64,000 nucleotides of DNA from Plantibacter sp. VKM Ac-2880 (GCF_015351235.1 NZ_JADKSJ010000001.1:682001-746000); one strand, 5' to 3'. Positions 25,068 to 33,234 are shown, counted from the stretch's first letter. Made by a program: numbers and translations. Notes: a model not told the origin generated them from the letters alone.

Positions 25068-26012
25068 CTAGGCGTCGATCACGAGCGTCGGCGTCAGCGA
25101 CCGCGAGACGCACGGGTACATGATCATCGATGCGTCGTCGGTCGTCAGCGAGTCGCGGTGCTCCGGCGTCCCGTCGACCACCTGCACCGCACACGAGCCG
25201 CAGACGCCCCGTAGGCACGAGCCGGGGATGCCGACCCGCTCGGCCTGCATCGCCTGCAGCATCGTCTGCCCGGCCGTGACCTCGACGGTGCGCTCGGAGC
25301 GCGAGCACTCCACGGTGAACGCCGTGTTCGGCAGGTAGGCGCGTGGCTTCGGTTCGAACCGTTCAAGGTGCAGTCGGCAGCCCTCCGGCAGGGTCTCCGC
25401 GAGGTCGGTGAGGGTGTCGGTGAAGCCGCGCGGGCCGCAGGCGGACACGTCGGTGCCCGGCTCGAGCCCTGCGAGGAGCCCGGCGAGGTCGAGCCGTCCG
25501 CTCTCCCCGCTGACGTGGATCCGCACGTGGTCGCCGAGGGCTTCGAGCTCCGGGCCGAACGCGACGTCCTCGCGGGTGCGCACCGCGTACACGAGCGTCC
25601 AGTCGGCATCGCCTGCGGCGAGTCGTCTCGCCATCGTGAGCAGCGGCGTGATCCCGATGCCGGCGGCGAGGAGCAGGTGGCGTTTTGCGTCGGAGAGCGG
25701 GAACAGGTTCCGCGGGGGCCGGATGAAGACCTTCCTGCCCACGCGGAGGAAGGTGTGGATGTAGTGGGACGCGCCCCGCGAGTGCTGTTCGCGGAGGACC
25801 GCGATCCGGTAGTGGAACTCGTCGGCGGGATCGCCGCAGAGCGAGTACTGCCGTTCGTGGCGGGTGATGAGCTGCAGGTCGATGTGGGCGCCGGGGTCCC
25901 ACGCGGGCAGACGGCGACCCTCCGGGTCGGCGAGCACCACACTGACGATCGTGGGCGTCTCGCGCACGATCTCCTGGACGATGAGCGGGGTCATGCCCGC
26001 GCGGTTGCGCAT
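25068..26012 (-). CDS. PDR/VanB-family 2Fe-2S flavin oxidoreductase
   Basis: The 314-residue protein has the phthalate-dioxygenase-reductase order: an FMN-binding barrel (WDPGAHIDLQL, RQYSLCGDP), an NAD-binding domain (LLAAGIGITPLLTMAR, ACGPRGFTD), and a C-terminal plant-type 2Fe-2S domain with CLRGVCGSC (about 264-272) and a fourth Cys in YPCVS (about 301). It passes electrons from NADH to an oxygenase. No oxygenase gene is present in the window. It starts at ATG 26010-26012, which overlaps the stop of a 23-codon ORF; an alternative start is Met7. It lies downstream of a flavoprotein gene on the same strand. Confidence 0.9.
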   Translation of the reverse strand: MRNRAGMTPLIVQEIVRETPTIVSVVLADPEGRRLPAWDPGAHIDLQLITRHERQYSLCGDPADEFHYRIAVLREQHSRGASHYIHTFLRVGRKVFIRPPRNLFPLSDAKRHLLLAAGIGITPLLTMARRLAAGDADWTLVYAVRTREDVAFGPELEALGDHVRIHVSGESGRLDLAGLLAGLEPGTDVSACGPRGFTDTLTDLAETLPEGCRLHLERFEPKPRAYLPNTAFTVECSRSERTVEVTAGQTMLQAMQAERVGIPGSCLRGVCGSCAVQVVDGTPEHRDSLTTDDASMIMYPCVSRSLTPTLVIDA

Positions 26013-26086
26013 CAGTGATCCCTTGTGTCGATGGCGTCGTCGATCTGGAGATTCGGACCGGTCATGCCCGCGCGGTTGCGCATCAG
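25989..26086. repeat. 27-bp direct repeat at the start of the reductase gene
   Basis: The identical 27-bp segments 25989-26015 and 26060-26086 are 71 bp apart, and each contains the same start codon and the next codons. They look like a short tandem duplication covering the translation start. Confidence 0.9.
26012..26083 (-). CDS. Tiny ORF (23 codons) translationally coupled to the reductase gene
   Basis: An ATG at 26081-26083 with GAGGA about 9 nt upstream opens a 23-codon frame whose TGA overlaps the ATG of the reductase (TGATG). Its first eight residues, MRNRAGMT, are identical to the first eight of the reductase because a 27-bp segment is directly repeated at 25989-26015 and 26060-26086. 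It could be a leader peptide that couples translation, or a remnant of a 71-bp duplication. The ribosome site before this ORF is better than the one before the reductase. Confidence 0.4.
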   Translation of the reverse strand: MRNRAGMTGPNLQIDDAIDTRDH

Positions 26087-26108
26087 GTGTTCCTCTTGCT
26101 TCCAGCCA

Positions 26109-26735
26109 TCAGTACAGGCTCTGGTTGCCGACGGCGACGGCCTCGTCGATCGCGTCGCCGACCTCGGTGCTCAGCCCGGACATGCTCGCCCAGATGCGGC
26201 CGGCGCTCGGCACCTCGTCCGCGAGCTCCTGCATCTCGGCGTCCCAGATCCCACCGCGGAGAAGCGCCCGACCGCAGTGCAGGTAGACCTCCTCGGTGCG
26301 CACCACGATCGCGAGCTGCGGTGTCACGTGGTCCTGCTCGAGCATCGCCATGAGCGCCGGGTCGTCGGTGACGATGGCGGTGCCGTTGATGCGCAGGGTC
26401 TCGCTCATGCCGGGCACGAAGCACAGCATGCCGATGTGGCCGTTCTGCACGATGTTCTGGAGGGAGTCGGCGAGCCGGTTGCCGAGGCGTTCCGGGATGA
26501 CGAGGGTGCTCGGGTCGAGTGCGCGGACGAACCCCGGGTAGTCGCCGCGAGGCGAGTTGTCGCAGGTGCCTGCGGCGTCGGAGGTCGCGATGGTGCAGAA
26601 CGGCGAGTGGGCGAGGAAGGCGAGGCAGTTCTCGTCCAGCTCATCCATGATCTTGGCCGTCGCCGCCGGGTCCGGTTCGCCGAGCGAGCGACGGATGGCG
26701 TCGACGTCGATGGATGCGAACGCGTTGGCCGGCAT
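26109..26735 (-). CDS. PPOX-class FMN-dependent flavoprotein (MSMEG_1061-type)
   Basis: The 208-residue protein has the split-barrel flavoprotein pattern FLAHSPFCTIATSDAAGTCD (about 42-61), then SPRGDYPGFVRALDPSTLVIPE and NGHIGMLCFVPGMSETLRINGTA, as in the MSMEG_1061 family. Such proteins bind FMN or F420 and act as oxidoreductases or sensors. It starts at the ATG at 26733-26735 with an AGAAGGGG site and a good promoter. It lies 25 bp upstream of the tiny ORF and the 2Fe-2S reductase, so the reductase may supply it with electrons. A longer frame upstream crosses the promoter and is rejected. Confidence 0.85.
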   Translation of the reverse strand: MPANAFASIDVDAIRRSLGEPDPAATAKIMDELDENCLAFLAHSPFCTIATSDAAGTCDNSPRGDYPGFVRALDPSTLVIPERLGNRLADSLQNIVQNGHIGMLCFVPGMSETLRINGTAIVTDDPALMAMLEQDHVTPQLAIVVRTEEVYLHCGRALLRGGIWDAEMQELADEVPSAGRIWASMSGLSTEVGDAIDEAVAVGNQSLY

Positions 26736-26760
26736 GGCGGACCCCTTCTCTGTCCCTCCG

Positions 26761-26789
26761 ACCCTACGGTCGGCCCCCGTCCGCATCAA
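26761..26789 (-). promoter_or_regulatory. Promoter of the flavoprotein-reductase operon
   Basis: On the minus strand TTGATG (26789-26784) and TAGGGT (26766-26761) are 17 nt apart. Transcription would start near 26754, giving a leader of about 19 nt that contains the ribosome site. Confidence 0.6.
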
Positions 26790-26842
26790 TGGTCCGTCAA
26801 CACACGGTTCGGGTGGTTCCTGTGCCATCGTCCCAAGCCGGG

Positions 26843-27400
26843 TCATCGGCTGAAGGATCGACGGAACATCGCCTTCGCGCGTGCCGCGGTGTCCGCGCGA
26901 TGGGATGCGGGGATCCGCGTGAGGGTCGCACCCACCATCGAGATGGCCATGAGGATGTCGTCGGGCTCGACGTGGTCGGCGATGCGGTGGGCAGCCAGTT
27001 CCTTCGCATGCAGGGCGTGCGCGAGCCGGTCGAGGCGGGTGCCGAGTGCGATCACCCGCGGGTCGTCGCCCTCGCCGAGGATCGCCTCGACGAAGGGTGA
27101 GGTGACGAGGGCCTGGTCGATCACCACGTCGAGCAGGGTGTCGAGGGTCGCCTCGGGCAGTCCGGCGTGCTCCTCCAGCTCGCCGACGTTCTCGTCGAGG
27201 ACCGCGAGCGCGAGGGAGAGTCGGTCGGGGAAGTGCCGGTACAGGCTGCCCTGTCCGACGCCCGCCCGCTTCGCGACCGCGCTCAGCGGAGCGCTGAAGC
27301 CGTCCGCGGCGAACACCTGACGCGCCGCGGCGACGAGCGCCCGGCGGTTCTCGGGTCCTGCGCTCGGGCCGCGATTCGGCTTCGGGGGCGTGGACGACAT
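26843..27400 (-). CDS. TetR-family transcriptional regulator
   Basis: The 185-residue protein has an N-terminal TetR helix-turn-helix: ALVAAARQVFAADGFSAPLS, then VAKRAGVGQGSLYRHFPDR (about 20-60), followed by an all-helical ligand domain. The ATG at 27398-27400 lies exactly 6 nt after TACGCT, so the gene is leaderless. It is divergent from an SDR gene, with a perfect operator-like palindrome between them, and it is followed by the flavoprotein gene on the same strand. It most likely represses the SDR and possibly the flavoprotein-reductase operon. Confidence 0.9.
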   Translation of the reverse strand: MSSTPPKPNRGPSAGPENRRALVAAARQVFAADGFSAPLSAVAKRAGVGQGSLYRHFPDRLSLALAVLDENVGELEEHAGLPEATLDTLLDVVIDQALVTSPFVEAILGEGDDPRVIALGTRLDRLAHALHAKELAAHRIADHVEPDDILMAISMVGATLTRIPASHRADTAARAKAMFRRSFSR

Positions 27401-27406
27401 CCCGGT

Positions 27407-27412
27407 AGCGTA
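27407..27412 (-). promoter_or_regulatory. -10 box of the leaderless tetR promoter
   Basis: On the minus strand TACGCT is followed by 6 nt and then the ATG of the TetR gene. The -35 region is not recognisable. Confidence 0.5.
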
Positions 27413-27492
27413 ACGCCGCGCGGCGCCTCCGGTGCACCCGGCTGGGAGCCGACCGTGAGGGGTGGCGGCCGTGCCGTGCGCGGCGTAACGTG

Positions 27493-27514
27493 TACCGGAC
27501 AATGATGTCCGGTA
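27493..27514. promoter_or_regulatory. Operator palindrome between tetR and the SDR gene
   Basis: TACCGGACA (27493-27501) and TGTCCGGTA (27506-27514) are perfect inverted arms around ATGA. The 22-bp size and the position between divergent regulator and target genes are typical of a TetR operator. Confidence 0.75.
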
Positions 27515-27572
27515 TGGATCGAGGCCCATGCGACCCCGCCGTGCGTCACCATCCCGAGAACGAAGGAACCCC

Positions 27573-28577
27573 ATGAGCGTCCTCACCGCCAACACCCCGA
27601 TCGCCGCCTGGCTCGCCGACCCCACCGGTGGTCCGCTCATCCGCGGGCTCCTCGTCCAGCTCGGCACCGAGGAGTCGCAGCTGGCGCCCATCGCCGGCCT
27701 GCCGCTCCAGCAGCTGGTTGCCCTGAGCCAGGGCAAGCTGCCGCAGTCGCTCATCGACGAGCTCGTCCTCGCGGCGAACGACGGCGTCACGCCGGTCGAT
27801 GCGGCGCCCGAGGGGTGGCAGGAGCGCATCACCGCCGGACGGTTCGCCGGGAAGACGGTGATCGTCACCGGCGCTGCCTCCGGCATCGGTCGGGCGACGG
27901 CGTCGCGCGTCGCCCGGGAGGGTGGCCGGGTCGTCGCCGTCGACCTGTTCGAGGACAAGCTCGCCGACCTCGCCGCGAGCCTGCCGGACGCCGACGTGGT
28001 GACCGTCGCCGGCGACATCACGAAGCAGGGCGACATCGACGCGATCGTCGCCGCCGCAGGTGACCGCGTGGACGCGCTCGCCAACGTCGCCGGCATCAAC
28101 GACGACTTCTCACCGCTGCACGAGACGAGCGACGCGACCTGGGACCGCGTCATGGGGGTGAACGTGACGGGCGCCTTCAAGCTCACCAGGGCGGTCCTGC
28201 CGGCGATGGTCGCTGCCGGCTCGGGTTCGGTCGTCAACATCGCCTCCGAGGCCGGGCTCCGCGGCAACGCCTCCGGGAACGCGTACACGACCTCCAAGCA
28301 CGCGGTCGTCGGCATGACCAAGAGCGCCGCGTTCATGTATGGGCCGCACGGCGTGCGCGTGAACGCCGTGGCCCCCGGCGGCGTGGCCACCGGTATCCCG
28401 TTCCCGCCGAACGTGTCCGAGGCGGGTTCCGCGCGGCTCGGCCCGTTCCAGGCGGCGATCCCGACGATCGCGACGGCGGAGCAGCTCGCCGCCTCCATCA
28501 CCTTCCTCCTGAGCGACGACGGGGTGAACGTCAACGGCGTGATCCTGCCGTCCGACGGTGGGTGGTCGGTGCAGTAG
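27573..28577 (+). CDS. SDR-family oxidoreductase with N-terminal extension
   Basis: The 334-residue protein has about 85 extra residues before a classical SDR domain: TGAASGIG cofactor loop (about 99-106), NVAGIN, catalytic Ser in NIASEAG and AYTTSKHA (Tyr-x-x-x-Lys, about 238). The extension (TANTPIAAWLADPTGGPLIR, LPLQQLVALSQGKLP) is helical and resembles a small domain seen in some bacterial SDRs. It starts at an ATG with GAAGGAA before it; a start 15 codons earlier lacks a site. It is divergent from and probably regulated by the TetR protein. The substrate, presumably a hydroxy or keto compound, is not known. Confidence 0.88.
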   Translation: MSVLTANTPIAAWLADPTGGPLIRGLLVQLGTEESQLAPIAGLPLQQLVALSQGKLPQSLIDELVLAANDGVTPVDAAPEGWQERITAGRFAGKTVIVTGAASGIGRATASRVAREGGRVVAVDLFEDKLADLAASLPDADVVTVAGDITKQGDIDAIVAAAGDRVDALANVAGINDDFSPLHETSDATWDRVMGVNVTGAFKLTRAVLPAMVAAGSGSVVNIASEAGLRGNASGNAYTTSKHAVVGMTKSAAFMYGPHGVRVNAVAPGGVATGIPFPPNVSEAGSARLGPFQAAIPTIATAEQLAASITFLLSDDGVNVNGVILPSDGGWSVQ

Positions 28578-28587
28578 GAGGACGCTC

Positions 28588-28617
28588 TTGACGATCTGAT
28601 AAGAACCCTGGTTCTTA
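28588..28617 (+). promoter_or_regulatory. Possible promoter with operator palindrome
   Basis: TTGACG (28588-28593) resembles a -35 box and is followed by the palindrome TAAGAACC-CT-GGTTCTTA (28600-28617), which is typical of a MarR-type operator. No recognised gene starts downstream before the terminator at 28756. The -10 box is unclear. Confidence 0.4.
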
Positions 28618-28755
28618 ACGCTCGATTCGGGCCGGGTGCGCGCTCGAGTTCTGCAACGGTTGAAGGACACAGGCGCGCTCAGCGTCGCCCGTCACCTGCG
28701 AACGGTCTGCACGAGTACGGCCGGAACGACCGTCGCAGCGCGGTAACACCGCACT
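28618..28755 (+). other. Possible short transcript or small ORF of unknown function
   Basis: This stretch lies between an operator-like palindrome and a strong terminator. A GTG-started frame of 36 codons (28636-28746) ends 10 nt before the hairpin and would encode an Arg-rich peptide, but it has no ribosome site and only about 72% G/C at third positions, well below neighbouring genes. A small RNA, a gene remnant or plain spacer are all possible. Confidence 0.25.
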
Positions 28756-28792
28756 CAGGGCCCCACCGATCTTGGCGGAAGGTGGGGCCCTG
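28756..28792. terminator. Hairpin terminator before the ROK gene end
   Basis: CAGGGCCCCACC (28756-28767) pairs perfectly with GGTGGGGCCCTG (28781-28792). It lies 45 nt beyond the stop of the convergent ROK gene and can terminate transcripts from both sides. Confidence 0.8.
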
Positions 28793-28837
28793 CGCTGTGT
28801 CCGGAGTCCGGTCCCCGCAGGCCCCGAGCACGCCCGT

Positions 28838-30034
28838 TCAGTGCGTGATCGGTGCGGCGAACCGCCACGGCTGCGAGCGGATCGTCGAGATCGCACGGGT
28901 GATGGCGCCGAGCGCCACGACGTCCGCCCCGAGTTCGGAGGCTCGGACGAGCGGGGTCGGCGCGTAGACGCCCTGGTCGAGCCAGCGGTGGGCGGCGGCG
29001 ATGACGGAGGAGGCGACCCGCGCCACACCACCGGCGACGACGACCTCCTCGACGTCGAGCAGGCTGCCGAGCACGACGCACACGCGGCCGAGGCGCTCGC
29101 CGAGTCGCTCGACGAGCGCTTCCGCGTAGGCGTCGCCCCGGGTGGCGGCGTCCACGATGTGGCTCACGTCGAGGGCGTCGACGGGCGTCAGGGCGAGCGG
29201 CGACGCCGCGGGCACCCGTCCCGTCCGGCGGTCCTCCTCCAGCCAGGACCGGGCCGCGCCGTCGAGTCCCTCCGAAGAGCCGACGCCCTCGACCATGCCG
29301 AGCACGCGGAGCTCGCCGGCACCACCGGCGCCGCCGTGCAGCAGGACGCCGTCGACGATGAGGCCGGCGCCGAAGCTCACACCCGCGAGGAGGACGGCGA
29401 TGGACTCGCGGGCCACGGCCCCGAGGGCCCGCTCAGCGGATGCCGCCAGATTGGCGTCGTTCTCAAGCACCACCTCGCCCCAGGGGCCGAGCCGGGTCGC
29501 GAAGTCGGGGTTCATCCGAGCCCAGTAGTCGTGGTCGCCGCGCGGGGACCGGCCGTGCGCGTCGACCGGAGCCGGGACCCCGACCGCCGTCACGAGCACC
29601 TGGCCAGCCGTCGTGCCGGCCTGGGTGGTCGCCTGCTCGACGACGGCCCGAGCGGTCGCGAGGCGGAGGTCGGGATCCTCGTCGCCGCCCACGATCGGGA
29701 GTTCCGCCCGGCCGATGACGTCGCCGCGCAGCGTCGCGACGAGCGCGGCGACCCGGTGCTGTCCCACGTCGAGGCCGACGACGAACGCCGTGTCGGCGGC
29801 CAATTCGTAGCGCCGCGCGGGCCGGCCCCGCCGGTAGTCGCCCGCGGCTCGGGCGTCGTCGAGCTCGCGGATCCAGCCACGGTCGGCGAGGATGTCGCAG
29901 GCGTTGAGGACGGTCGCGCGGGTCAGCCCGGTCTCGTCCATCACCTCGCTGGCGGTGAATGGGCCGTGATCGAAGGCGTACGCGGCGACGAGTTCGACAC
30001 TCGCTCGGCCCGTCTCGACCCCCGGTTCGACCAT
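28838..30034 (-). CDS. ROK-family transcriptional repressor
   Basis: The 398-residue protein has an N-terminal winged helix ([20 protein letters not shown], about 27-46) and a ROK sugar-kinase-like domain with [12 protein letters not shown] and END-type loop [18 protein letters not shown]. The zinc-binding region expected in ROK proteins is weak ([13 protein letters not shown], no CxCGxxGC), so it may not bind zinc. The ATG at 30032-30034 lies 6 nt after TACAGT (leaderless). It is divergent from a Gfo/Idh/MocA-ThuA operon and should repress it, with a sugar as inducer. Confidence 0.88.
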   Translation of the reverse strand: MVEPGVETGRASVELVAAYAFDHGPFTASEVMDETGLTRATVLNACDILADRGWIRELDDARAAGDYRRGRPARRYELAADTAFVVGLDVGQHRVAALVATLRGDVIGRAELPIVGGDEDPDLRLATARAVVEQATTQAGTTAGQVLVTAVGVPAPVDAHGRSPRGDHDYWARMNPDFATRLGPWGEVVLENDANLAASAERALGAVARESIAVLLAGVSFGAGLIVDGVLLHGGAGGAGELRVLGMVEGVGSSEGLDGAARSWLEEDRRTGRVPAASPLALTPVDALDVSHIVDAATRGDAYAEALVERLGERLGRVCVVLGSLLDVEEVVVAGGVARVASSVIAAAHRWLDQGVYAPTPLVRASELGADVVALGAITRAISTIRSQPWRFAAPITH

Positions 30035-30040
30035 GGGGCG

Positions 30041-30084
30041 ACTGTAGCAGGGTTGCAAAACTAGATATGGTCGCTATATTTAGT
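30041..30084. promoter_or_regulatory. ROK operator with divergent promoters
   Basis: ACTAGATAT (30060-30068) and ATATTTAGT (30076-30084) are inverted arms with one mismatch and a 7-nt spacer. On the plus strand TTGCAA (30053-30058) and TATATT (30075-30080) form a promoter for the dehydrogenase operon; on the minus strand TACAGT (30046-30041) is the -10 of the leaderless rok gene. The operator covers the plus-strand -10 and the rok -35 region. Confidence 0.7.
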
Positions 30085-30154
30085 GGCGAAGGTCGACCAC
30101 CGCCGGTCATGACTCCGTGCCCGGCATCCGCACCCCGAAAGGATCCGCCCGAGC

Positions 30155-31291
30155 ATGGACACGAGCACCACCACGTCATCGTCGAAGGCTCCGGACCTCC
30201 GGGTCGGCGTCATCGGCCTCGGCTTCGCCGGGACCACCCACCTCGACGCCTTCACCGCCCTCCCCGGCGCGACGGTCGTCGCCCTGTCGGGCCAGGAACC
30301 GGCCAGGCTCGCCGAACTCGCCGAGAGCCGCGGCGTCCCGGACACGTACGCCGACTGGGAGGACCTCGTCGCCCGCGACGACCTCGACATCGTCTCGATC
30401 GGCGTGCCGAACGCCCTGCACCACCCGATCGCCGTCGCTGCACTCCGCAGCGGGAAGCACGTCTTCTGCGAGAAGCCGCTCGCGACCACCGCCGACCTCG
30501 CCGCCGAGATGGTGGAGGCGGCGACGGCCGCCGACCGCGTGCTCGAGGTCGCCTACAACCACCGGCGTCGTGCCGACGTCGCCTACCTCGCCCGCTACCT
30601 CGCCGAGGAACCCATCGGCCGCGTCTACCACTCGCGGGCGTCCTGGCTGCGTCGGCAGGGCGTCCCCGGCATCGACTCCTGGTTCACGAACAAAGCGGCC
30701 GCGGGCGGCGGACCGCTCATCGACCTCGGCTCCCACGTCCTCGACATCGCCCTGTCACTGCTCGGCGAACCGCGCGTGACGCACGTCTCCGCGGTCGCCT
30801 ACAACGAGCTCGGCCGCGCCGGCCGTGGTGGCTCCTCGGGCGGCGGTCCGGTCTCGAGTCGGTCCACGCACGCGTTCGACGTCGAGGACTTCGCGTCGGC
30901 CCTCCTGCGCTTCGAGGACGGCGGCAGCCTCCACCTCGAGGCGTCGTGGGCGTCCTACTCGAAGGCCCACGAGGACATCTCGGTCGAACTCCTCGGCTCC
31001 GAGGGCGGCGTCCGCCTCCACGTCGACAACTACAACACCGACGGCACCGTGACGATCTACCGCGACGTCGCCGGTGCGCCGACGATCGAGCGACCCGCCG
31101 TACACGTACCGGCCGGCCACCACCAGTCGGTCATCGCGGAGTTCCTCGAGACCATCCGTGCGGGCGAGTCCGCCGGCGGCGAACTGCGGTTCGCCGGTCA
31201 CCACGGCGAGTACGCCCTGCACCGCAGCCGCGTCATCGACGCCGCCTACGCCTCGGCTGCCGCCGGGCACGAACTGGAGGTCCCCGCATGA
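30155..31291 (+). CDS. Gfo/Idh/MocA-family oxidoreductase
   Basis: The 378-residue protein has the Rossmann start [12 protein letters not shown], the EKP catalytic signature FCEKPLATT (about 108), and the C-terminal alpha/beta domain with [15 protein letters not shown]. These enzymes oxidise sugar hydroxyls or inositols with NAD(P). It has a GAAAGGA ribosome site and is the first gene of a two-gene operon, overlapping the ThuA-like gene by ATGA. A ROK repressor is divergent. The unit probably oxidises a disaccharide or inositol to a keto-sugar. Confidence 0.92.
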   Translation: MDTSTTTSSSKAPDLRVGVIGLGFAGTTHLDAFTALPGATVVALSGQEPARLAELAESRGVPDTYADWEDLVARDDLDIVSIGVPNALHHPIAVAALRSGKHVFCEKPLATTADLAAEMVEAATAADRVLEVAYNHRRRADVAYLARYLAEEPIGRVYHSRASWLRRQGVPGIDSWFTNKAAAGGGPLIDLGSHVLDIALSLLGEPRVTHVSAVAYNELGRAGRGGSSGGGPVSSRSTHAFDVEDFASALLRFEDGGSLHLEASWASYSKAHEDISVELLGSEGGVRLHVDNYNTDGTVTIYRDVAGAPTIERPAVHVPAGHHQSVIAEFLETIRAGESAGGELRFAGHHGEYALHRSRVIDAAYASAAAGHELEVPA

Positions 31292-32034
31292 GCACCACGT
31301 CCCCGATCCGTATCCGCGTCTGGAACGAGTTCGTCCACGAGTCCCGCGGTGACGCGGTCGTCCTCGGGCACTACCCCGACGGCATCCACCGGGTCATCGC
31401 CGACGGACTCGAGGAGTCGCTCGGCGAGGCCGTCAGCGTGACGACGGCGACGCTCCAGGAGCCGGAGCACGGGCTCACGGAGGAAGCGCTCGCGAACACC
31501 GACGTCCTCTTCTGGTGGGGCCACATCGCCCACGACCAGGTGTCGGACGAGGTCGTCGAACGCGTCGTCAGGCATGTCCACGCCGGCATGGGCATCGTCG
31601 TCCTGCACTCGGGCCACTACTCCCGCGTCTTCCAGCGCCTGATGGGGACGTCGTGCGCGCTCAAGTGGCGCAACGACGGCGAACGCGAACTCGTCTGGAC
31701 CGTGCTGCCCGACCACCCGATCGCCCAGGGGGTCCCGCACCCGATCGTCATCGACCGGCAGGAGATGTACGGCGAGCACTTCGACATCCCCCGACCCGAC
31801 GAGGAGGTGTTCCTCTCCACCTTCGCCGGAGGTGAGGTCTTCCGCTCGGGTGTGGCCTACCACCGCGGGCGTGGGCGGGTCTTCTACTTCTCGCCCGGCG
31901 ACCAGGAGTACCCGGTCTACCACCACCCCGACATCCGTCGGGTGCTGGCGAACGCCGCCGAGTGGGCGCGTCCGACGATCGAGCGCACCCCGCCGACCGC
32001 CGACCAGCACCCGAGGGATTGGTTCCTGGCCTGA
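31288..32034 (+). CDS. ThuA-domain protein (trehalose-utilisation type)
   Basis: The 248-residue protein has the glutamine-amidotransferase-like ThuA fold: VWNEFVHE near the N-terminus, [26 protein letters not shown] and [21 protein letters not shown]. It keeps the ThuA residues near H-S-G-H but not a Cys nucleophile. ThuA proteins act with Gfo/Idh/MocA dehydrogenases in conversion of disaccharides to 3-keto derivatives. Its ATGA overlap with the dehydrogenase gene supports a common pathway. Confidence 0.9.
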   Translation: MSTTSPIRIRVWNEFVHESRGDAVVLGHYPDGIHRVIADGLEESLGEAVSVTTATLQEPEHGLTEEALANTDVLFWWGHIAHDQVSDEVVERVVRHVHAGMGIVVLHSGHYSRVFQRLMGTSCALKWRNDGERELVWTVLPDHPIAQGVPHPIVIDRQEMYGEHFDIPRPDEEVFLSTFAGGEVFRSGVAYHRGRGRVFYFSPGDQEYPVYHHPDIRRVLANAAEWARPTIERTPPTADQHPRDWFLA

Positions 32035-32059
32035 TCCGACGCAGGCCGCGGCCGAGCGC

Positions 32060-32491
32060 TCAGTACTCCTGGAAGGCAGGGGCTTGGGCTCGTTGCGTGG
32101 CCGTGGCCTGCGCGTTCAGACCAGCACACCAACTCGGGTACACCCGAAACCCGCGCTTGCCTGGTCGCCTCCCGGAGGTGACGCCGAGCGCGGCGAGGTG
32201 GGCACCGGTGAAGCGGAACACACCGCGTGCGCCCTCCTGTTCGACGAAGACGAGGAGACCCGCTGCGCGGTCGTCGTCGCGGAACGGAGCCGTCGCCCCG
32301 TCCGCGTCGCGCCGCCAGAAGGCGACGAACGCCCCCGGCTTGGTCGGCGTGTTCCGCGCCGTCCGCAGATGCCAGGTCTCGGCACCGAGCTGCGCGAGTC
32401 CCGACTCGTACTCGCTGTTCTGCGGCTCCGGGGTCACGAGCATCGGTATGCCCATCGTGGTCGCGTAGCTCCTGAACGCTTCGAACGGCAT
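32060..32491 (-). CDS. MepB-family protein
   Basis: The 143-residue protein matches the MepB family: EPQNSEYESGLAQLGAETWH, RTARNTPTKPGAFVAFWRRD, then LLVFVEQEGARGVFRF and a C-terminal PGKRGFRVYPSW. MepB is encoded with the MepA efflux pump in staphylococci, but its function is not established. The ATG at 32489-32491 lies 6 nt after TACCGT (32498-32503, minus strand), which supports this start over one 30 codons upstream. It is a single gene convergent with the ThuA-like gene, and no pump gene is nearby. Confidence 0.8.
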   Translation of the reverse strand: MPFEAFRSYATTMGIPMLVTPEPQNSEYESGLAQLGAETWHLRTARNTPTKPGAFVAFWRRDADGATAPFRDDDRAAGLLVFVEQEGARGVFRFTGAHLAALGVTSGRRPGKRGFRVYPSWCAGLNAQATATQRAQAPAFQEY

Positions 32492-32624
32492 CCGGCCACG
32501 GTATCCCAGTCGGGCGTAGCGCGTGGGCACGCGATCCACCACCCCGTGCGCGTGGCGGGCGGTCGCGGGACAGTGGAACAAGGTCGGTGACCGCCGAGCC
32601 GACCGCCCACCGAGGGAGGAACCG

Positions 32625-32891
32625 ATGCCAGGGAAGCAGAACCCGTCACTGAAGGACCCGGAACTCTACGAGAAGCTGCGCGACGACGGAGCGTCCAAGA
32701 GCAAGGCTGCTCGCATCTCGAACGCCGCGGCGAAACAGGGACGCTCGACGATCGGTGAGAAGGGCGGGGAGTCCGGCTCCTACGAGGACTGGACGGTCGC
32801 CGAGCTCCGTGACCGTGCGAAGGAGATCGGCCTGAGCGGGTATTCGGGCAAGCGCAAGAGCGAACTCGTCTCGATGCTCCGGAACAGCTGA
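32625..32891 (+). CDS. Small Rho-N-like / SAP-like domain protein
   Basis: This 88-residue basic protein starts MPGKQNPSLKDPELYEKLRD, then SKSKAARISNAAAKQG, and ends with a helical Rho-N/SAP-like motif, WTVAELRDRAKEIGLSGYSG followed by KRKSELVSMLRNS (about 56-88). Such small proteins are frequent in Actinobacteria and may bind nucleic acid. It has an AGGGAGGA ribosome site. It is the first of a run of short genes that look stress related. No partner is visible. Confidence 0.82.
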   Translation: MPGKQNPSLKDPELYEKLRDDGASKSKAARISNAAAKQGRSTIGEKGGESGSYEDWTVAELRDRAKEIGLSGYSGKRKSELVSMLRNS

Positions 32892-32916
32892 GCACGCGGC
32901 GCCGCCACCGGCTGGG

Positions 32917-33234
32917 TCACTCCGACCGGGGGGCGGTGCCGTCGTCGCTCGACGCATGCACGACGACTTCGCCCGTGTTCGCCTCGTGCATGAACGACTC
33001 GAGCAAGGAACGGTCCATCTCGCTGACCTCGTCGGTGTCGAAGGAGAACTGCAGCGCGATCGACGGGTGCAGCCAGAGCGTCGTCCGCCCCTCGGAGGTG
33101 GAATCCTGTCGCACCGTCAGCGCGAACGACTCGTTGCGGCGGAGCTTCATCAACGCGATCGTTTTGACGTGGGCGAGCATGCGGTCGTCGAGACGCACGC
33201 GAGCGTCGCCCATACCGTAGACCAGTTGTCCCAT
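32917..33234 (-). CDS. DUF7882-like small protein, copy 1
   Basis: The 105-residue protein starts MGQLVYGMGDARVRLDDRML and continues AHVKTIALMKLRRNESFALT, then GRTTLWLHPSIALQFSF. It belongs to a small family common in Microbacteriaceae (DUF7882-like; function unknown). It is very similar in layout to the gene at 34818-35123 (LDDRxLAHxx, KLRRxExF, GRTTxWLHPxxxLxF). It is transcribed away from the related gene at 33500-33781. It is probably cytoplasmic: there is no signal or membrane segment. Confidence 0.8.
   Translation of the reverse strand: MGQLVYGMGDARVRLDDRMLAHVKTIALMKLRRNESFALTVRQDSTSEGRTTLWLHPSIALQFSFDTDEVSEMDRSLLESFMHEANTGEVVVHASSDDGTAPRSE

Noticed and set aside
25340-25375. TTCGAACC-like T-loop sequence suggesting a tRNA
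   Set aside because: It lies inside the reductase coding sequence and no cloverleaf arms can be formed around it.
29959-31287. Extended frame upstream of the ThuA-like gene
   Set aside because: The first 440 codons run out of phase through the dehydrogenase gene; the ThuA similarity begins only at 31288 where an ATGA overlap gives the start.
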